Shown here one piece after another: positions 21,891 through 34,844 of a stretch of DNA of 64,000 bases. How positions within the stretch are numbered: position 1 is the stretch's first letter; each line of letters opens with the position of its first letter. Source of the stretch: Candolleomyces eurysporus (taxonomy: Eukaryota > Basidiomycota > Agaricomycetes > Agaricales > Psathyrellaceae); contig JANBPK010000940.1 of assembly GCA_027579435.1 (NCBI GenBank), forward strand, positions 1 through 64,000, written 5' to 3'. The notes beneath the pieces are model-generated. The model was not told where the DNA came from, did no database searches, and saw nothing but the letters and a program-made list of their open reading frames with translations. The position numbers were made by a program, and so were the translations under genes.

Positions 21891-24128
21891 TTATTCCTCT
21901 TCCTCCGCCAACTTGAAGCCATGGCTTTCATATCTTTTCTTCCACTCATCATAATACGATTTCACAATATTTGCCAACTCGTGCTCGTGGAGATCATCCT
22001 ATAGAAGAAACAGAAATTAGATCAATATTTCGGTGAAAAAAGATGTTCATACATTGAGGCGTTGGATAGCATGAAATGTAAAGTGCGCCAACCCAGACCA
22101 CCCATTGAACTGATCTGCCTCCAAGTTGAATGAGAGTCTTTTGTCAATCCTTCCCCATCCGTTATTGCGGGTGAAATCAATCAGTCGAAAATCGTCGACA
22201 GATGTGCTTCCGCTGCGAGAGTAACGAAACAGTGCCTCGATGATTGTTCGAAAGCTCGCTGATTGAAAAAGGGACGTCAGAGATTTGTTCGGGATGTATC
22301 ACGGTGACTCACATTCTGTCAAGAAATCTTCATGTTGAAGTAACTTTTGAAGGCAAGACCCTACCACGTACTGGAGAACCCGAGTTTCCGAAACAAATGA
22401 GTGCTGAGCGCGAAACTCGCTGTACAAAAACTCGGAGAACGAACGGTGGTAGAACTTCAACTCTTCCCGCACCTCAGTCCAGCCTGCGCTTTGACAAACG
22501 AAGACGAGTGAGTGCAAGTCGGAAAAAAGAACTTGATGNCCCCCCCTCTTCAAGGCTGATTATTTCATCGAAATCGCTAATGCTATTTTGGGTGCTCCCG
22601 ACACGGTAGTCGGAATTCATCTGGTGTGCCCTGACAAGTAGAAGAAAATCTCGTCCTCGATTGGTGTCAACAGCCTCGTACAACTCCTTCGCGGTGGAAA
22701 GTATGTTCCTGTAAAGGATATCGAGGAGTTCCAATGGACGAGTTTGTTGGCCATCTTCGGGAGTCCAGTCAATGATTGCCCTGAGTCTATCCACTGGGGA
22801 GCCGCGGCGCTCTGATACGTATTTGACCACTGTCGCAGCATACACAAATTGTCCTGAAGATGCTGCCACCAGCTTCTCGATGTCTTCCTGCGTGGGCCAT
22901 TGAGGAGACTGCGCTCGACGGTCGCGGCTTCGACTGCCGATCCCACGAATTCTAGTACACAAATAGCGACGAATATCACCCGTGGCATCGTACATGTCGC
23001 TGAGCTTGATGTGGTATGCAAGTCGGTAGAGGTAGCCTTCTGGTTCGTTGTCCAACGCGGTGCGGATGGCCCATTCTGGTCTGCTGGCGATGAAAATCCG
23101 GAATGGGAGATCGTTGTCAAGCAGGCAATGTTTGATGGTGGACAGCAGCTCTGCTTGGTTTTCTTCCCCGGAGCACTCGTCGAGACCGTCGATCAGGATG
23201 GCATGGGGAAAGGTGTTGCGGTCCAATTCCCCGCTAGCACAGAGGCGCTTGAATGGGGTAACTACGAGCATGTCCATCTGAATTTTGATCTTTTTCTTGA
23301 AAATGAGTGGGTTGTCTTCGATGACCTTTCCTATGGCATCACGGAGTGCAGGATTGTGTAGGCCCAACTGGCAAGCGATGGTCGGTACGATGCAGGACAA
23401 GTTGTTACGAGTGGGATCTCCCGCGGAGAAGAAGAACGCCGAGCCAAGGGTATTGGAACCTGAGCACTCTTCAGCGATCGTCTGCTGTAGCGCTGACTTC
23501 CCAGCTCCTGCCGCGCCGGTCATACACAGTAAACGTTGCGGGGCTTCACGATCTTGCATCCAATCCATGAGCTCCTTAGTAACTTCGACGCGAGTGTCTT
23601 CATCGCATTTTGGTGCATCGAATCGAGCACTCGAGTCGTGAAGAGCGTTGGAGGCTACATTCTCCAATAGCATCGTCCAGCCTGTCAGGGCGAGGTCATC
23701 AGCAGTCAAAGTAGATATTGCAAGTATCTCTACATACCTCCTTTCCGGCCATCCTGAGCATTATGGACGTGCTGGGACGAATGGAAGGTCACATTATCCA
23801 TCTTAATTCTCTGTGCATTTGAGAACATCGACACGGATTGTGTGTGCTCCGTCGGGGGTGGGTGTCTGTGTGCCCTCCCACTCGTGGATGGGTCCACATC
23901 AGAATGGCGCGGTGGAGGATCCTCCGATGTGTTCTCTGATGTGTTGATCATGGTTGCAGCCCCCGTGGTGGATCCTTCAGGTTTCCTCAACAGTGCTGAG
24001 GCATCCATGGTCGGTATATCATGGCCAATTGGCTCTTCATCCCCGGGACGCCCTTTGGAGGAACGGAACGCGGAACTCAGGCCGGAAAACATAGACTTGA
24101 GACCATGTCTCTTGGAGTTCGGGGGCAT
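21891..24128 (-). CDS. NLR N1: NACHT NTPase, subfamily MPPxSK
   Basis: Model complement(join(21891..21998,22053..22258,22313..23681,23738..24128)), 690 aa. Phases close only if the N at 22539 is dropped. The N-terminus is basic and Ser-rich (MPPNSKRHGLKS), with MFSNAQRIKMDNVTF at about residue 104 and HSSQHVHNAQDGRKG before the first intron (56 nt). The NACHT core follows: TGAAGAGKSALQQ (Walker A), ILIDGLDECSGEENQ (Walker B) and FRIFIASRPEWAIR. Markers in the middle are MYDATG and GIGSR. Three C-terminal exons give LIDFTRNNGWGRID and LHEHELANIVKSYYDEWKKRY, ending in an acidic tail (EEEE). No WD40, TPR or ankyrin repeats are present. Start 24128 matches the conserved start of N2, N3 and N7. 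A role as a STAND-type signalling switch in non-self response is inferred. Confidence 0.83.
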
Positions 24129-24639
24129 GAGGGCAATGATGCTACTTGGATGAGGGCTACAGGGAGGATGAGAACAAATCTCACAGCAAACATAGCCGAA
24201 GACACGAGGCACGAGTTCCCGCGCTCGGCCCCTGATCACGTTGTCGATTGGCAGGCGCTTATCTAGGCGCTGCTCTCTCATCCTGAAACGGTGGTGGTTG
24301 TCGGTTCTCCCGGCAGCGATTCTTTGGAGGCCGCTCCTTCCGTAATGCAGGTGCTGATGGGGAGGAAATATCTTTGATATCTACCAGTGAGAGCTGCTTT
24401 TTCGCGCCATCTTCCGTGAACTCGAAGAGAGAAGGCCTGTACTGTACCAATGTCAACCTGGGAAACGGCTGAGGGAGTATTGTGCTGGCTCTCACTTGTG
24501 AGATTGGAAAAGGGGTCTTCTTCGTGCGCTAAAAACATAAAACCAGGCAACGTTCTGGNTAAAATTTCAATGATTCTCCCTCAATTATCCTAGATCGACA
24601 TGGCCCCTGCCGCTTCACAAGGTCTCTAGAGGGACTTTT
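24129..24639. other. Upstream region of N1 (conserved in subfamily MPPxSK)
   Basis: Holds the presumed promoter and 5' UTR of N1. The stretch 24150-24540 is similar to 27680-28010, 34880-35220 and, in shorter form, 55060-55200. Minus-strand frames here (24259-24495) look alike between N1 and N3 but are broken in N2, so I treat the conservation as nucleotide-level. Confidence 0.5.
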
Positions 24640-25035
24640 GTATTTTCCTAGTCGCCGCCGCATAAAAGAAGACGTTTTGCGCCACATCTGTGCACTTCTG
24701 TCTCTAGAAACTTTACGATGCCCCTCCACTGCTCATCCGGTCTTCTATGAGGAAGGATCAAGGAGAAAGGAGTCAAAGGCGTCCTCGGGGCCACATCAGT
24801 GAGTTACAATGTTTGTATCCGTTCCAATTGATCTAATGAACGTGGAAGAGGGGAAATTCAGTAGACTGCAGACGTCGTGAGATATGTCCACGATGGGGAG
24901 AGTCAATGGGTCGCGGACGCCGTGAAATCCGTCCGGCGGCACGCGTTGCAACCATACTCATCGGTCGAGGATGGGCAAGTCACGCTTGGAGACGACCCAT
25001 CAAGAGTCAAGATATCCATGATTTTTATGGCTCCT
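24640..25035 (+). pseudogene. F-box/LRR-like copy A2 (pairs with N2), severely truncated
   Basis: An intact-looking F-box segment (KEDVLRHICALLSLETLR ... HPVFYEE) lies at about 24655-24755. After the intron-like stretch at 24800-24860 the sequence jumps, near 24930, straight to the C-terminal end of the gene (GGCACGCGTTGCAACC block). About 1 kb of leucine-rich sequence present in copies B and G is missing. Clearly non-functional as a full-length protein. Confidence 0.5.
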
Positions 25036-25394
25036 TTCATTCACTGCTCGAATCTACACGAACCTAATGCCCCTTGCTCTTTCACTTCTTCTTTATCTTT
25101 TCCCACCGCAACTTATTACCTGCTTTCAATTGGAACAGTATTATTATTTCTAACTTTTCGCTCTCGAACGCATGCACACCAAGGGTAATCAATAATTATT
25201 GTGCTATGTAGGATTTTCTTTTAGTTTTTGGAAGTCTGCTAAACTATCCTGTACTTGTAGCTTCAGGTCCTTAATCCGATATAACATAATGATGGAGGGT
25301 AGAGCAACAGGAGAAAGCGGATAGGTAATCAGTGAGATTTGTATTCGCGTCGTGAGGCCATGGCCGATCATGGTTCCCCACATCGGGGTGTGGA
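25036..25394. other. Convergent 3' spacer between copy A2 and N2
   Basis: Carries the standard array spacer words (TTTTTATGGCTCC, CACTGCTCGAATCTACACG, TCCTGTACT). No gene. Confidence 0.55.
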
Positions 25395-27652
25395 CTAAGA
25401 AGAAAGGGAAGAACTTGAGTCCTTCACCTGCTCCGGGAAGCCATCTTCCTTATATCTTTCCTTCCACTTATCAAAATATGTTTTCACAATATCTGCCAAC
25501 TCGTGCTCGTGGAGATCATCCTAGAGAGGAAACAGAAATTAGTTCGATATTCCAATGAAAAGAGATGTTCTTACATTGAGGCGTTGGATAGCATTAAAGG
25601 TGAAGCGCGCCAAGCCAGACCACTCATTGAACAGATTTATCTCAACGTGGGACAAGAGTCTTTCGTCAATTCTTCCCCATCCGTTATTGCGGGTGAAATC
25701 AATCAGTTGAAGATCGTCGACATATGTAATTTGGTTGTCAGAGTAGCGACGCAGTGCACTGATGACTAAAGCAAAGCTCCCTGATTAAAAAAGGATATCA
25801 GAAACTTGGTCAGGATGGATCTCGGTGACTCACAGTCGTTCAAGAAATCTTCCGTCTGAAGTAACTTCCGAAGACAAGACTCTACCACGTACTGGCGAAC
25901 CCGCGTTTCCGAAACAAATAAGTGCTGAGCGCGAAACTCGCTATCCAAAAACTCGGAGAACGACCGGTGGTAGAAATGCATCTCCTCTCGCAGCTTGGTA
26001 TACTTCGGGTCTTGACGGACAAAGACGAGTGAATGCAAGTCGGAAAAAAGCACTTGATGACCTCCCTCTTCAAGGCTGATGATCTCATCGAATGAGCGGA
26101 TGCTACCTTGGGTGCCCCCAATACGATGGTCAGCATTCATCTGATGTGCCCGGAGGAGTAGAAGAAAATCTCGTCCTCGATTAGTGTCGACAGCATCGTA
26201 CAACTCCTTTGCGGTGGAAAGAATGTTCCTGTAAAGGATATCGAGGAGCTCCAATGGACGGGTTTGTTGACCACCTTCGGGAGTCCAGTCGATGATTGCC
26301 CTGAGTCGATCCACCGGAGAGCCGCGGCGCTCTGATACGTATTTGACCACCGTCGCAGCATGGACAAACTGTCCTGAAGCTGCCGCCACGAGCTTCTCAA
26401 TGTCCTCCTTCGTGGGCCACAGAGACTGCGCTCGGCGGTCGTGACTTCGACGGCCGATGTCTTGAAGTCTCCTCCACAAGTAGCGACGAATGTCTGCCGT
26501 CGCGTCGTACTTGTCGCTGAGCTTGATGTGGTATGCAAGCCGGTAGAGGTAGCCTTCTGGCTCCGAGTACAGCGCGCTGCGGATGGCCCATTCCGGTCTG
26601 CTGGCGATGAAAATCCGGAATGGGAGATCGTTATCGAGGAGACAATGTTTGATGGTGGACAGCAGTTCCGCTTGGTTTTCTTCCCCGGAGCACTCGTCGA
26701 GACCGTCGATCAGGATGGCATGGGGAAAAGTGTTGCGGTCCAGTTCGCCGCTGGCACAGAGGCGCTTGAATGGGGCAACTACGAGCATGTCCATCTGAAT
26801 TTCGATCTTTTTCTCAAAGATGAGTGGGTTGTCTTCGATGACCTTTCCGATGGCGTCACGGAGTGCGGGATTGTGTAGGCCTAACTGGCAAGCGATGGTC
26901 GGTACGACGCAGGACAAGTTGTTTCGAGTGGGGTCTCCCGCGGAGAAGAAGAATGCTGAGGCGAGGGTACTGGAACCTGAGCATCCTTCAGCTATTGTCT
27001 GCTGTAGCGCTGATTTCCCTCCTCCTGCCGCACCGGTCATACACAGTAAACGTTGCGGGGCTTCGCAATCTTGGATCCACTCCATGAGTTCCTTGGTAAC
27101 CTCCACGCGAGTGTCTTGATCGCATTTCGGTGCATCAAATCGAGCCCTTGAGTCGTGAAGAGCGTTGGAGGCTATGTTTTCCAATAGCATCTTCCAGCCT
27201 GTCAGGACGAAGTTATCAGCAGTTGAAGAGGACCCCGCAAACATCTCTCTACCTTCTTTCCGGCCATCCTGAGTATCATGGACATGGTGGACATGCTGCG
27301 ACGAATGGAAGCTGACGTGTTCCATCTTGAAATTCTGTGCGTTCGAGAGCATTGACATGGATTGTGTGTGCTCCGTAGGGGGTGGGTGTCGGTGAGCCCT
27401 TTCAGCCTTGGATGGGTCCACATCAGAATGACGTAGAAGTGGATCCTTCAATGCGTTGACAATGGTCGCAGCCCCCGCGGTGGATCCTTCAGATGTCCCC
27501 AACGATGCCGAGGCATCAATGTTAGTTCGGGAGCCCTCCACAGTCGGTGTAACATGGCCAATTGGCCCTTCATCCCCTTTGGAGGAGCGGAACACGGAGC
27601 CCAGGCCAGAGAAAACGGACTTGAGACCGCGTCTTTTGGAGTTCGGGGGCAT
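25395..27652 (-). CDS. NLR N2: NACHT NTPase, subfamily MPPxSK, intact
   Basis: Model complement(join(25395..25520,25575..25780,25834..27198,27253..27652)), 698 aa, no N and no lesion. The N-terminus is MPPNSKRRGLKSVFSG, with MLSNAQNFKMEHVSF at about residue 108 and the His-rich HSSQHVHHVHDTQDG. Walker A is TGAAGGGKSALQQ, Walker B ILIDGLDECSGEENQ, then FRIFIASRPEWAIR. Mid-core markers are KYDATA and DIGRR, which are otherwise typical of the other N-terminal subfamily. The C-terminal exons give YSDNQITYVDDLQLIDFTR and HEHELADIVKTYFDKWKERY, ending in a Ser-rich tail. The first intron (27199-27252) is 54 nt without a stop in frame, so an unspliced transcript would add 18 residues. It faces the truncated F-box copy A2. 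Confidence 0.87.
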
Positions 27653-30054
27653 GAGATTGATGATGCAACTTGGACAAGGCTACAGCCAGGTTGGAGGAGG
27701 ACAACACTCACCGCAGACACGGCCGAAGACACAGGGCACAAGTTCCCGCGCTCGATCGGCCCTTGATCACGTTGTCAATTGGCAGACGCCCATCCGAGTC
27801 TAGGTGCTGCTCTGTCATTCTGAAATGGTGGTCGTTATCGTTTCTCCTGGCAGCGATTCTTGGGAGCCCACTCCTTTTGCAATACCGGTGCTGGTGAGGG
27901 GTATATATCCTTGATATCTTCCCTGAGTGAGAGCTGCGTTTTAGCGTCATATTCCGTGAACTCGAAGAGAGAAGGCCAGTACTGTACTTTGAATGTACAC
28001 CCGGGAAACGCCTCAACATGCTGGAGAAAAAATCAACGGTTCTCCCTTAGTTATCCTACATTGAGATGACCCCTGCTGCTTCATAAGTTCTCCAAAGGGA
28101 ACTTTGCATTTGCGGCAGGCACGGAAACTACCAAGACCTCCCAATAGGCCATCCGAGAATTGTTCGATTTTCCTGAGGTTTTTTAACTTCCAATTTATAC
28201 AACAGGTGGGGCGTTACGCTTACTGTTATCTATCTCTACTCCGGCACAGTGCTTGGATCAGGATTTGTTCAAACACAAGTCTTACCTCTTGCTCCAAGTT
28301 GCTCCGACACCTGAGCCCACAGAAATGGCCACCGGGTCTTCAGCACTACTGACATACCGATTCATTACCACAAACATTCTGAGCAATGGAAATCTTTGAA
28401 TGGTGCGAGAGACGGGGGAAAGTATCGAATACAGGCTCAGTACTTCGACCTGAATTCATATTTTATGACCCTTACTGTCCCTTACGTCTATCAGGTCCAT
28501 TCGGACCAACCACCTCTCACTCGCGAGGCCTGGCGGTGAATCCAGAAGGAGGGAGTTGAAAGCTAACGAGTTTAGGATCTCCTTTTGTCAGTTGTAAACG
28601 AGTAGTGCCTAACAATAAGTGAAGCGTCCCTATAGGCTATTGCCGAACACGACCTACGCTCTGGATCTTACCGAGGGAGCTGGGTCCGGGAGGGACCTGC
28701 ACATGGCCTATACCAGCTCAGCACGCCCTCTCGGATTCCTGTAGTACGATTCTTACCTTTCCACCAGCCTCGGAGTCGACTCCAGAAACTGTACATGTTT
28801 ATCGTATCAATTTCAACGCAACAGTTGGCAAGAACGACGTACCTAGACGAGACAATTTATCATCTCAACCAAGTCGACAACTGGCATCAGCGGGGTAGAG
28901 AGTGGGGGAAAGAGCAGAGATAGGTCGGATCCAGGTCAGTATTTCGCTTTGGATATTCGTGGGTTTGTATGAGCCTTTGCTTTAATCGTTGGACACAAAT
29001 TCTAAACATACGAGATCGGTCAGGGTCGAGCAGCATTCCGACAAGAGAGTCAACCGCTTGATAAAAGAGCCGCAGGAATGCCAGCTGGGAGTGATAAACT
29101 TCAAGGCGCTGCGCTGTGAGTCTACAGAACTAATATTGCTCCGTTGACCTTGACTCAATTACTCTTGTGCGATCTAGATCGCGTCGCGTCGCGGATTGAT
29201 TGCTCCGAGCTAATGACTCGTTACTGAAGTCCGAAATATGGTGAATCCGTATTGCGTGATCGAAAATTCTACAAAGCAGGGATCCACAATTTCGACTTGG
29301 AATGCGTTTGCAGACCTTGGATGGTCTTCCATCACGTACTGCAATAAGCCTGTTGTAGTTGCGTCTCTGCCTACGCCTGCCATCCTTGATTGTCGATCCA
29401 AGAGCTCTTTGATTCAGGTTACGTGGTCGTCTACTCTCAGGCTGGGTATCGCTGAGTGAAAATATTGATGTTGCCTCAAATGCGATCCCATAAGACTGCT
29501 CACTTTCTATATTCAACTAGATGGACCTCCTGTGTTCTCTACGCTCGGCTTCGATTCCGTGATCCCGGTGCTGTCCCGTCGCTTTGTTTGACCAGTACTG
29601 TGGCGTGTTGGTCGACATTTTCATCGGTGNTTTTTGAGTTTGCATGCGGTGCCCTGCTCTCTTCGCTCCCTCTTTGTCGATGAGCATTCACGGAGGTCAG
29701 GTTATTGCCAAGTTGTCGTGCAGATAAAGCCAAAAGGTGAATGGAGTCATTGTAGAGTCATGCTGAAACGAATAAATTGTCAAATAATCGCAGCTGGATA
29801 GAATGATACGCACAAAGCGGAAGGTCGAGGCGAACGAGCAGCGTTGCTGGAGATAAGCTTAGACTGACCTTTGTCTATCCTTGCAAGCAGAATAAATTGA
29901 CCAGGAATTAGAGGAAACCATATCCATTAGGCGACCGTTCGAGATTGGAATTATCATTGAAGAATATGAACGTCAGTACCGATAGCTGTTACCTGTGACT
30001 GCTGCTCGGGAGATGGATGTGGGCCTGGACAATCAGGATAGACTGGGCTCAACA
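27653..30054. other. Long non-coding block upstream of N2
   Basis: 27680-28010 repeats the conserved upstream region of the MPPxSK NLRs. 28040-30000 is similar along its length to 35240-37220 and partly to 55190-56330 (shared words such as GTGGGGCGTTACGCTTA, GTCGACAACTGGCATCAGCG and ACCAGGAAT). Frames on both strands are short and not conserved between the copies. I see no gene. It is a duplicated part of the cassette of unknown role. Confidence 0.5.
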
Positions 30055-32090
30055 AGTACGGTGCAGATTGCGATTGATTGACATGAAAAGAGCCTGTGAG
30101 AATCGGCAAGAATGGCTCGCGACGTCATGGCCATCGTTTCTCAACCACGACTATTGCCATGATTTCACGCTCAGGCGTCGTAGCCTCGAAACACTCAAGA
30201 GGAAGCCGATCGCTTGAAAATGTAAATCTCCTCCGAGTCCAATTTGCAACCCCAGCTTGAAGAATACAAACCTTGCATCAAAAACGCTCTCCGTCGTCTG
30301 CAGGATCCCTGCTGAAGTGCTTGGCACCATATCCACCTTCGTCCTACCTCGGTGCCGCAGTCAAAGTGAGAGGACTCTGTCCATCCAGTCGGGAGGAATG
30401 CAAGAGGATGGGCATCAGGAGGGGTTATAAGGAGTCAACGTGTCCGTAGGGTCGTTTTAGTGAGTAGCGTGCTTACGTCCATGCCGAGTGATTTTATAAC
30501 AGTCGCACAGGTTGGCCTGGCAAAAGGCCTCAACGCCAAGCAGCACACTTACCAGAGCCGGACGGCGAATACGCCCTTCAACCCAGACTATACTCTGCAA
30601 GAACACGAAGCGACTTCACTCTGCTTGCTCTCCTCCCCCATCCTCCTCTGAGACGTGCCATGGTCGCCGCCGCATAAACGAAGATGTTTTGCGCCACATC
30701 TGCGTCCTTCTGTCTCTAGAAACGTTACAGAGTACCTCCACTGTTCATCCGGTCTTCTATGAGGGGGATCAAAGAGGGAGGAGTTAAAGGAGTCTTCGGG
30801 GCCACGTTCAGTGAGTTACAATGTTTGTATCCGTTCCGATTGATCTAATGAACGTGGAATAGGGAAATTCAGTGGACTGCAGACGTCGCGAAATATGCCC
30901 ACGATGGGGAGAGTCGATGGTCGCGTACGCCGTTAAATGCGTCCACATCAAGCCTTGGCTCGTAAAGCCGAAGACGGACACATACCAGAACTGAAGAATA
31001 TGCTCAACAGCCTCGCAATGCTCTTCCACCCGGAATATATACGGTCCCAGGCGAGGAAACCCATCCACGTTCCGCTCAATTTACCCAACTGCTTTGTCAC
31101 CGTCGAGCTCCCCCACCCCACCGATATCCGCATCCGTCTCAGCTCCGGTAACCTAACTCGACGTGAAATTGACATCCATCTGGACGGGTTCTTGGTGTTC
31201 CTCCACAATCCGAAGGACACCTTGACTCGATCCAACCGACACCAAGCTCTGTGCACTTGGAGCTCTCCCGGTTCTTCAGATACCTGGGCCATCTGCGCGC
31301 TATAGCCCTCACTATCACCTTCGACGGAGCCCAACTCTCCTTGAACCCAAAGACGTTCAGCCGCTTCATTCATAAACACGTTGCACCGCTCGAGTCGTTA
31401 TCCTTGAAGACCACGCGTTGTGCCGTACATCTTGACTGTGTCGCTCCCGAACATGACAGCTGAATTCAAACAAGCCATTCCTCCATTCGGGCTCAGGCTG
31501 TTGGTCGTGGTGTTGGTCGTGGTAGTAGGCTTCCGGAGCTCCAGCATGTAGCGGTGGTGTTGAGTCTCCTCAATGCCCCTCTCCATGCCGTCTCCGATTT
31601 CCTTGCTGCTCACTCGACCACCTCAAGTCTTGATGGACAGGGCGTTGTATTTTCTGGACGTTTGTGCTGTTTCCTGGTGTTCTCCACTACGAGTGGAAGT
31701 GGGTTGGCGCAGTACGTGTTGACGCCCCTGAGGAGCTTGGAGATGCGGATTGACGCGTTGAATCCCAACTTGGGTGGATGGCGAGGTTGCCCTACCTTCA
31801 GAGCTCGAAGCTGAACCTGTCGATAGGACGCAGATGTCGGGGTATGCCCGGAATTCGGTACGTTATCCTTTCTTGGTACGTGCAGGGGTCTTTGAACTGA
31901 CGCTGCATGATGATGGTTGCTTTGCGTCTAGCGTCAATTGTCCAAGATCTCAATGCGCTTGGGTTCGATGGTGGCAGATGGGATCTTGGGCGCTTGGTCA
32001 TGTCACCGGGTGCTGAGGATCTTGGATAGCCGTGTTTGAAAGAATACTCGTGCCCCGTATCCCTGGCCTTGATCCAACTGAAGAATTGAC
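30055..32090 (+). pseudogene. F-box/LRR-like copy B (pairs with N3), nearly full length but frameshifted
   Basis: The start block GAGAATCGGCAAGAATGGCTC lies at 30097. The F-box-like segment NEDVLRHICVLLSLETL with HPVFYEG is at about 30676-30765. The leucine-rich part follows in several frames: MLFHPEYIRSQARK (31018), HLDGFLVFLHNPKDTL (31170-31230), ELSRFFRYLGHLRAIAL (31257), FDGAQLSLNPKTFSRF (31321), TPLRSLEMRIDALNPN (31718), QMSGYARNSVRYPFLV (31830) and the end near 32090. Frame changes at about 31060, 31250 and 31770, plus a deletion in the LRR, prevent a single product. An SCF-adaptor role is only a family expectation. Confidence 0.58.
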
Positions 32091-32571
32091 TCCTTGATCG
32101 TGCGGCACGCGTTGCAACGAACCAGTCATGTTTGGGGATGACCCGTCAAGAGTCAAGATGCACGATTTATGGTATTTATGACCCCTTTGATTCACTGCTC
32201 GGATCTACACGAACCTAATACCCCTCGCTCCATTCACATCTTCTCTCTCTTCCCCCACCGCAACTCGTCACCTGCTTTCGATTCGAGCAGTTGTATCTTT
32301 ATTTGTCAACTTTTCACTCTCGAACACATGCACATCTAGGGTAATCAATAATCATTGTACTATTGGCATATCATAGGATTTTCTCCTAGTTTCAGAAGTC
32401 TACTAAACTATCTTGTACTGTATCCTCGGGTCCTTAATCTGTAATAGGATAATGATATAACAACAGAACAATGGAGGTAGAGCGACAGAAGAAAGCAGAT
32501 ATGTAATCAGTGAGATTCGGATTCGCGTTGTGAGGCCATGGCCGATCGTAGTTCCCACATCTTGGTGTGGA
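32091..32571. other. Convergent 3' spacer between copy B and N3
   Basis: Standard array spacer (GATTTATGGTATTTATGACCCC at 32163 onward, CACTGCTCGGATCTACACG, TCCTCGGGTCCTTAATCTG near 32420). No gene. Confidence 0.6.
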
Positions 32572-34844
32572 CTAAGGAGAAAGGGAAGAACCTGAGTCCT
32601 CCTCTTCCTTGAAGCCATCTTCCTTATATCTTTCCTTCCACTTATCAAAATACGATTTCACAACATCTGCCAACTCGTGCTCGTGGAGATCATCCTAGGG
32701 AGGAAACAGAATTAGTTCGATATTCCAATAAAAAGAGATCTTCTTACATTGAGGTGTTGGATAGCATTCAAGGTAAAGCGCGCCAAGCCAGACCACTGAC
32801 CAAACCGATCTATCTTAACATGGGATGAGAGTCTTTTGTCAATTCTTTCCCATCCGTTATTGCGGGTGAAATCAATGAGTGGAAGATTGTCAAGATATGT
32901 GTTTTGGTTGCCAGAGTAGTCAGTTAGAGACCGAATTATCCTATCAAAGCTCCCTAATCAAAAAAGGGATGTCAGAGACTTGGTCAGGATGGATCACGGT
33001 GACTCACAACCCTCCAAAAAATCTTCCTGTTGAAGTAACTTCTGAAGACAAGACTCCACCACGTACTGGTGAACCCGCATTTCCGGAACAAATAAGTGCT
33101 GAGCGCGAAACTCACTGTCCAAAAACTCGGAGAACGACAGGTGATAGAAACACATCTCCTCCCATACCTCGGTCCATCCGGGGTTTTGACGAACAAAGAC
33201 AAGTGAGTGCAGGTCGGAAAAAAGTACCTGATGGCCTCCCCCTTCAAGGCTGATGATTTCATCAAAATGGCGAGTGCTATATCGGCCGGTACCCATGCGA
33301 CATTGAGAATTTATATGGTGTGCCCGGACAAGTATAAGAAAATCTCGTCCTCGATTGGTGTCAACTGCCTCGTACAACTCCTTCGCAGTGGAAAGAATGT
33401 TCCTGTAAAGGACATCGAGGAGCTCCAATGGACGAGTTCGTTGACCACCTTCGGGAGCCCAGTCGATGATTGCCTTGAGTCGATCCACCGGGGATCCACG
33501 GCGCTCTGATACGTATTTGACCACTGTCGCAGCATAGACAAACTGTCCTGAAGCTGCCGCCACGAGCTTCTCGATGTCTTCCTTCGTGGGCCATAGAGGA
33601 GACTGCGCTTGGCGGTCACGGCTTCGACTGCCGATCCCACGAAGTCTAGTCCACAAATAGCGACGGATATCACCCGTGGCATCGTACATGTCGCTGAGCT
33701 TGATGTGGTATGCCAGTTGGTAGAGGTAGCCTTCTGGGTCGTTGTCGAGCGCGGTGCGGATGGCCCACTCCGGTCTGCTGGCGATGAAGATGCGGAATGG
33801 GAGATCGTTATCGAGGAGACAATTTTTGATGGTGGACAGCAGTTCCGCTTGGTTTTCTTCCCCGGAGCACTCGTCGAGACCGTCGATCAGGATGGCATGG
33901 GGAAAGGTGTTGCGGTCCAATTCCCCGCTAGCACAGAGGCGCTTGAATGGGGTAACTACGAGCATGTCCATCTGAATTTTGATCNTTTTTCTTGAAAATG
34001 AGTGGGTTGTCTTCGATGACCTTTCCTATGGTATCACGGAGCGCAGGATTGTGTAGGCCCAACTGGCAAGCGATGGTCGGTACGACGCGAGACAAGTTGT
34101 TTCGACTGGGATCTCCCGCGGAGAAGAAGAATGTTGAGCCAAGGGTATTGGAACCAGAGCATCCTTCAGCGATCGTCTGCTGTAGCGCTGATTTCCCCGC
34201 TCCTGCCGCGCCGGTCATACACAGCAAGCGTTGCGGGGTTTCACGATCTTGGATCCAATCCATGAGTTCTTTGGTAACTTCGACGCGAGTATCTTCATCG
34301 CATTTCGGTGCATCGAATCGAGCGCTCGAGTCGTGAAGAGCGTTAGAAGCTATATTTTCCATCAGCATCTTCCAGCCTGTCAGGACGAAGTCATCAGCAG
34401 TCAAAGAAGGCCCTGTAAACATCTCTGTACCTTCTTTTCGGCCATCCTGAGTATTATGGACATGTTGAACATGCTGCGACGAATGGAAGGTGACGTGGTC
34501 CATCTTGAAATTCTGTGCGTTTGGGAGCATCGACATAGATTGTGTGTTCTCTGTAAGGGGTGGGTGTCTCTGAGCCCTTTCAGCTGCGGATGGGTCCGCA
34601 TCAGAATGGCGCGGTGGTGGTGGACCCTCCGATGCGTTGACCGTGGTCGCAACCCCCATGGTGGATCCTTCAAGTGTCCTCAACGGTGGCGGGGCATCCT
34701 TGCTGTTTTGTAAGCCCTCCATGGTCGGTGTAGCATGGCCAATTGGCTCTTCATCCCCGGGACGCCCTTTNGGGGGAGCGAAATGTAGAGCCTAGACCAG
34801 AAAAAAATGGACTTCAGACCGCGTTTCTTGGAGTTCGGGGGCAT
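32572..34844 (-). CDS. NLR N3: NACHT NTPase, subfamily MPPxSK, with N/homopolymer frame breaks
   Basis: Model complement(join(32572..32694,32748..32953,33008..34376,34431..34844)), about 702 aa if three surplus bases are ignored: the N at 33985, the N at 34772, and one A in the run at 34801-34807. Read as given, the frame fails after MPPNSKKRGLKSIFF and again after LIFKK. Corrected, it has the usual order: MLPNAQNFKMDHVTF, TGAAGAGKSALQQ, ILIDGLDECSGEENQ, FRIFIASRPEWAIR, markers MYDATG and GIGSR, then LIDFTRNNGWERID and the Ser-rich tail. The first intron (34377-34430) is 54 nt and open in frame. All three breaks are in homopolymers, so sequencing error is likelier than pseudogenisation. Confidence 0.72.

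Noticed and set aside
22900..23361. Recurrent plus-strand frames (also at 26441, 33609, 45885, 60936) conserved between copies
   Set aside because: Exact antisense of the NACHT core in each NLR; their conservation follows from that of the NLR strand.
24259..24550. Minus-strand frame with similar translation upstream of N1 and N3
   Set aside because: Frame is broken in N2 and cannot be spliced cleanly to the NLR start; treated as conserved upstream DNA.
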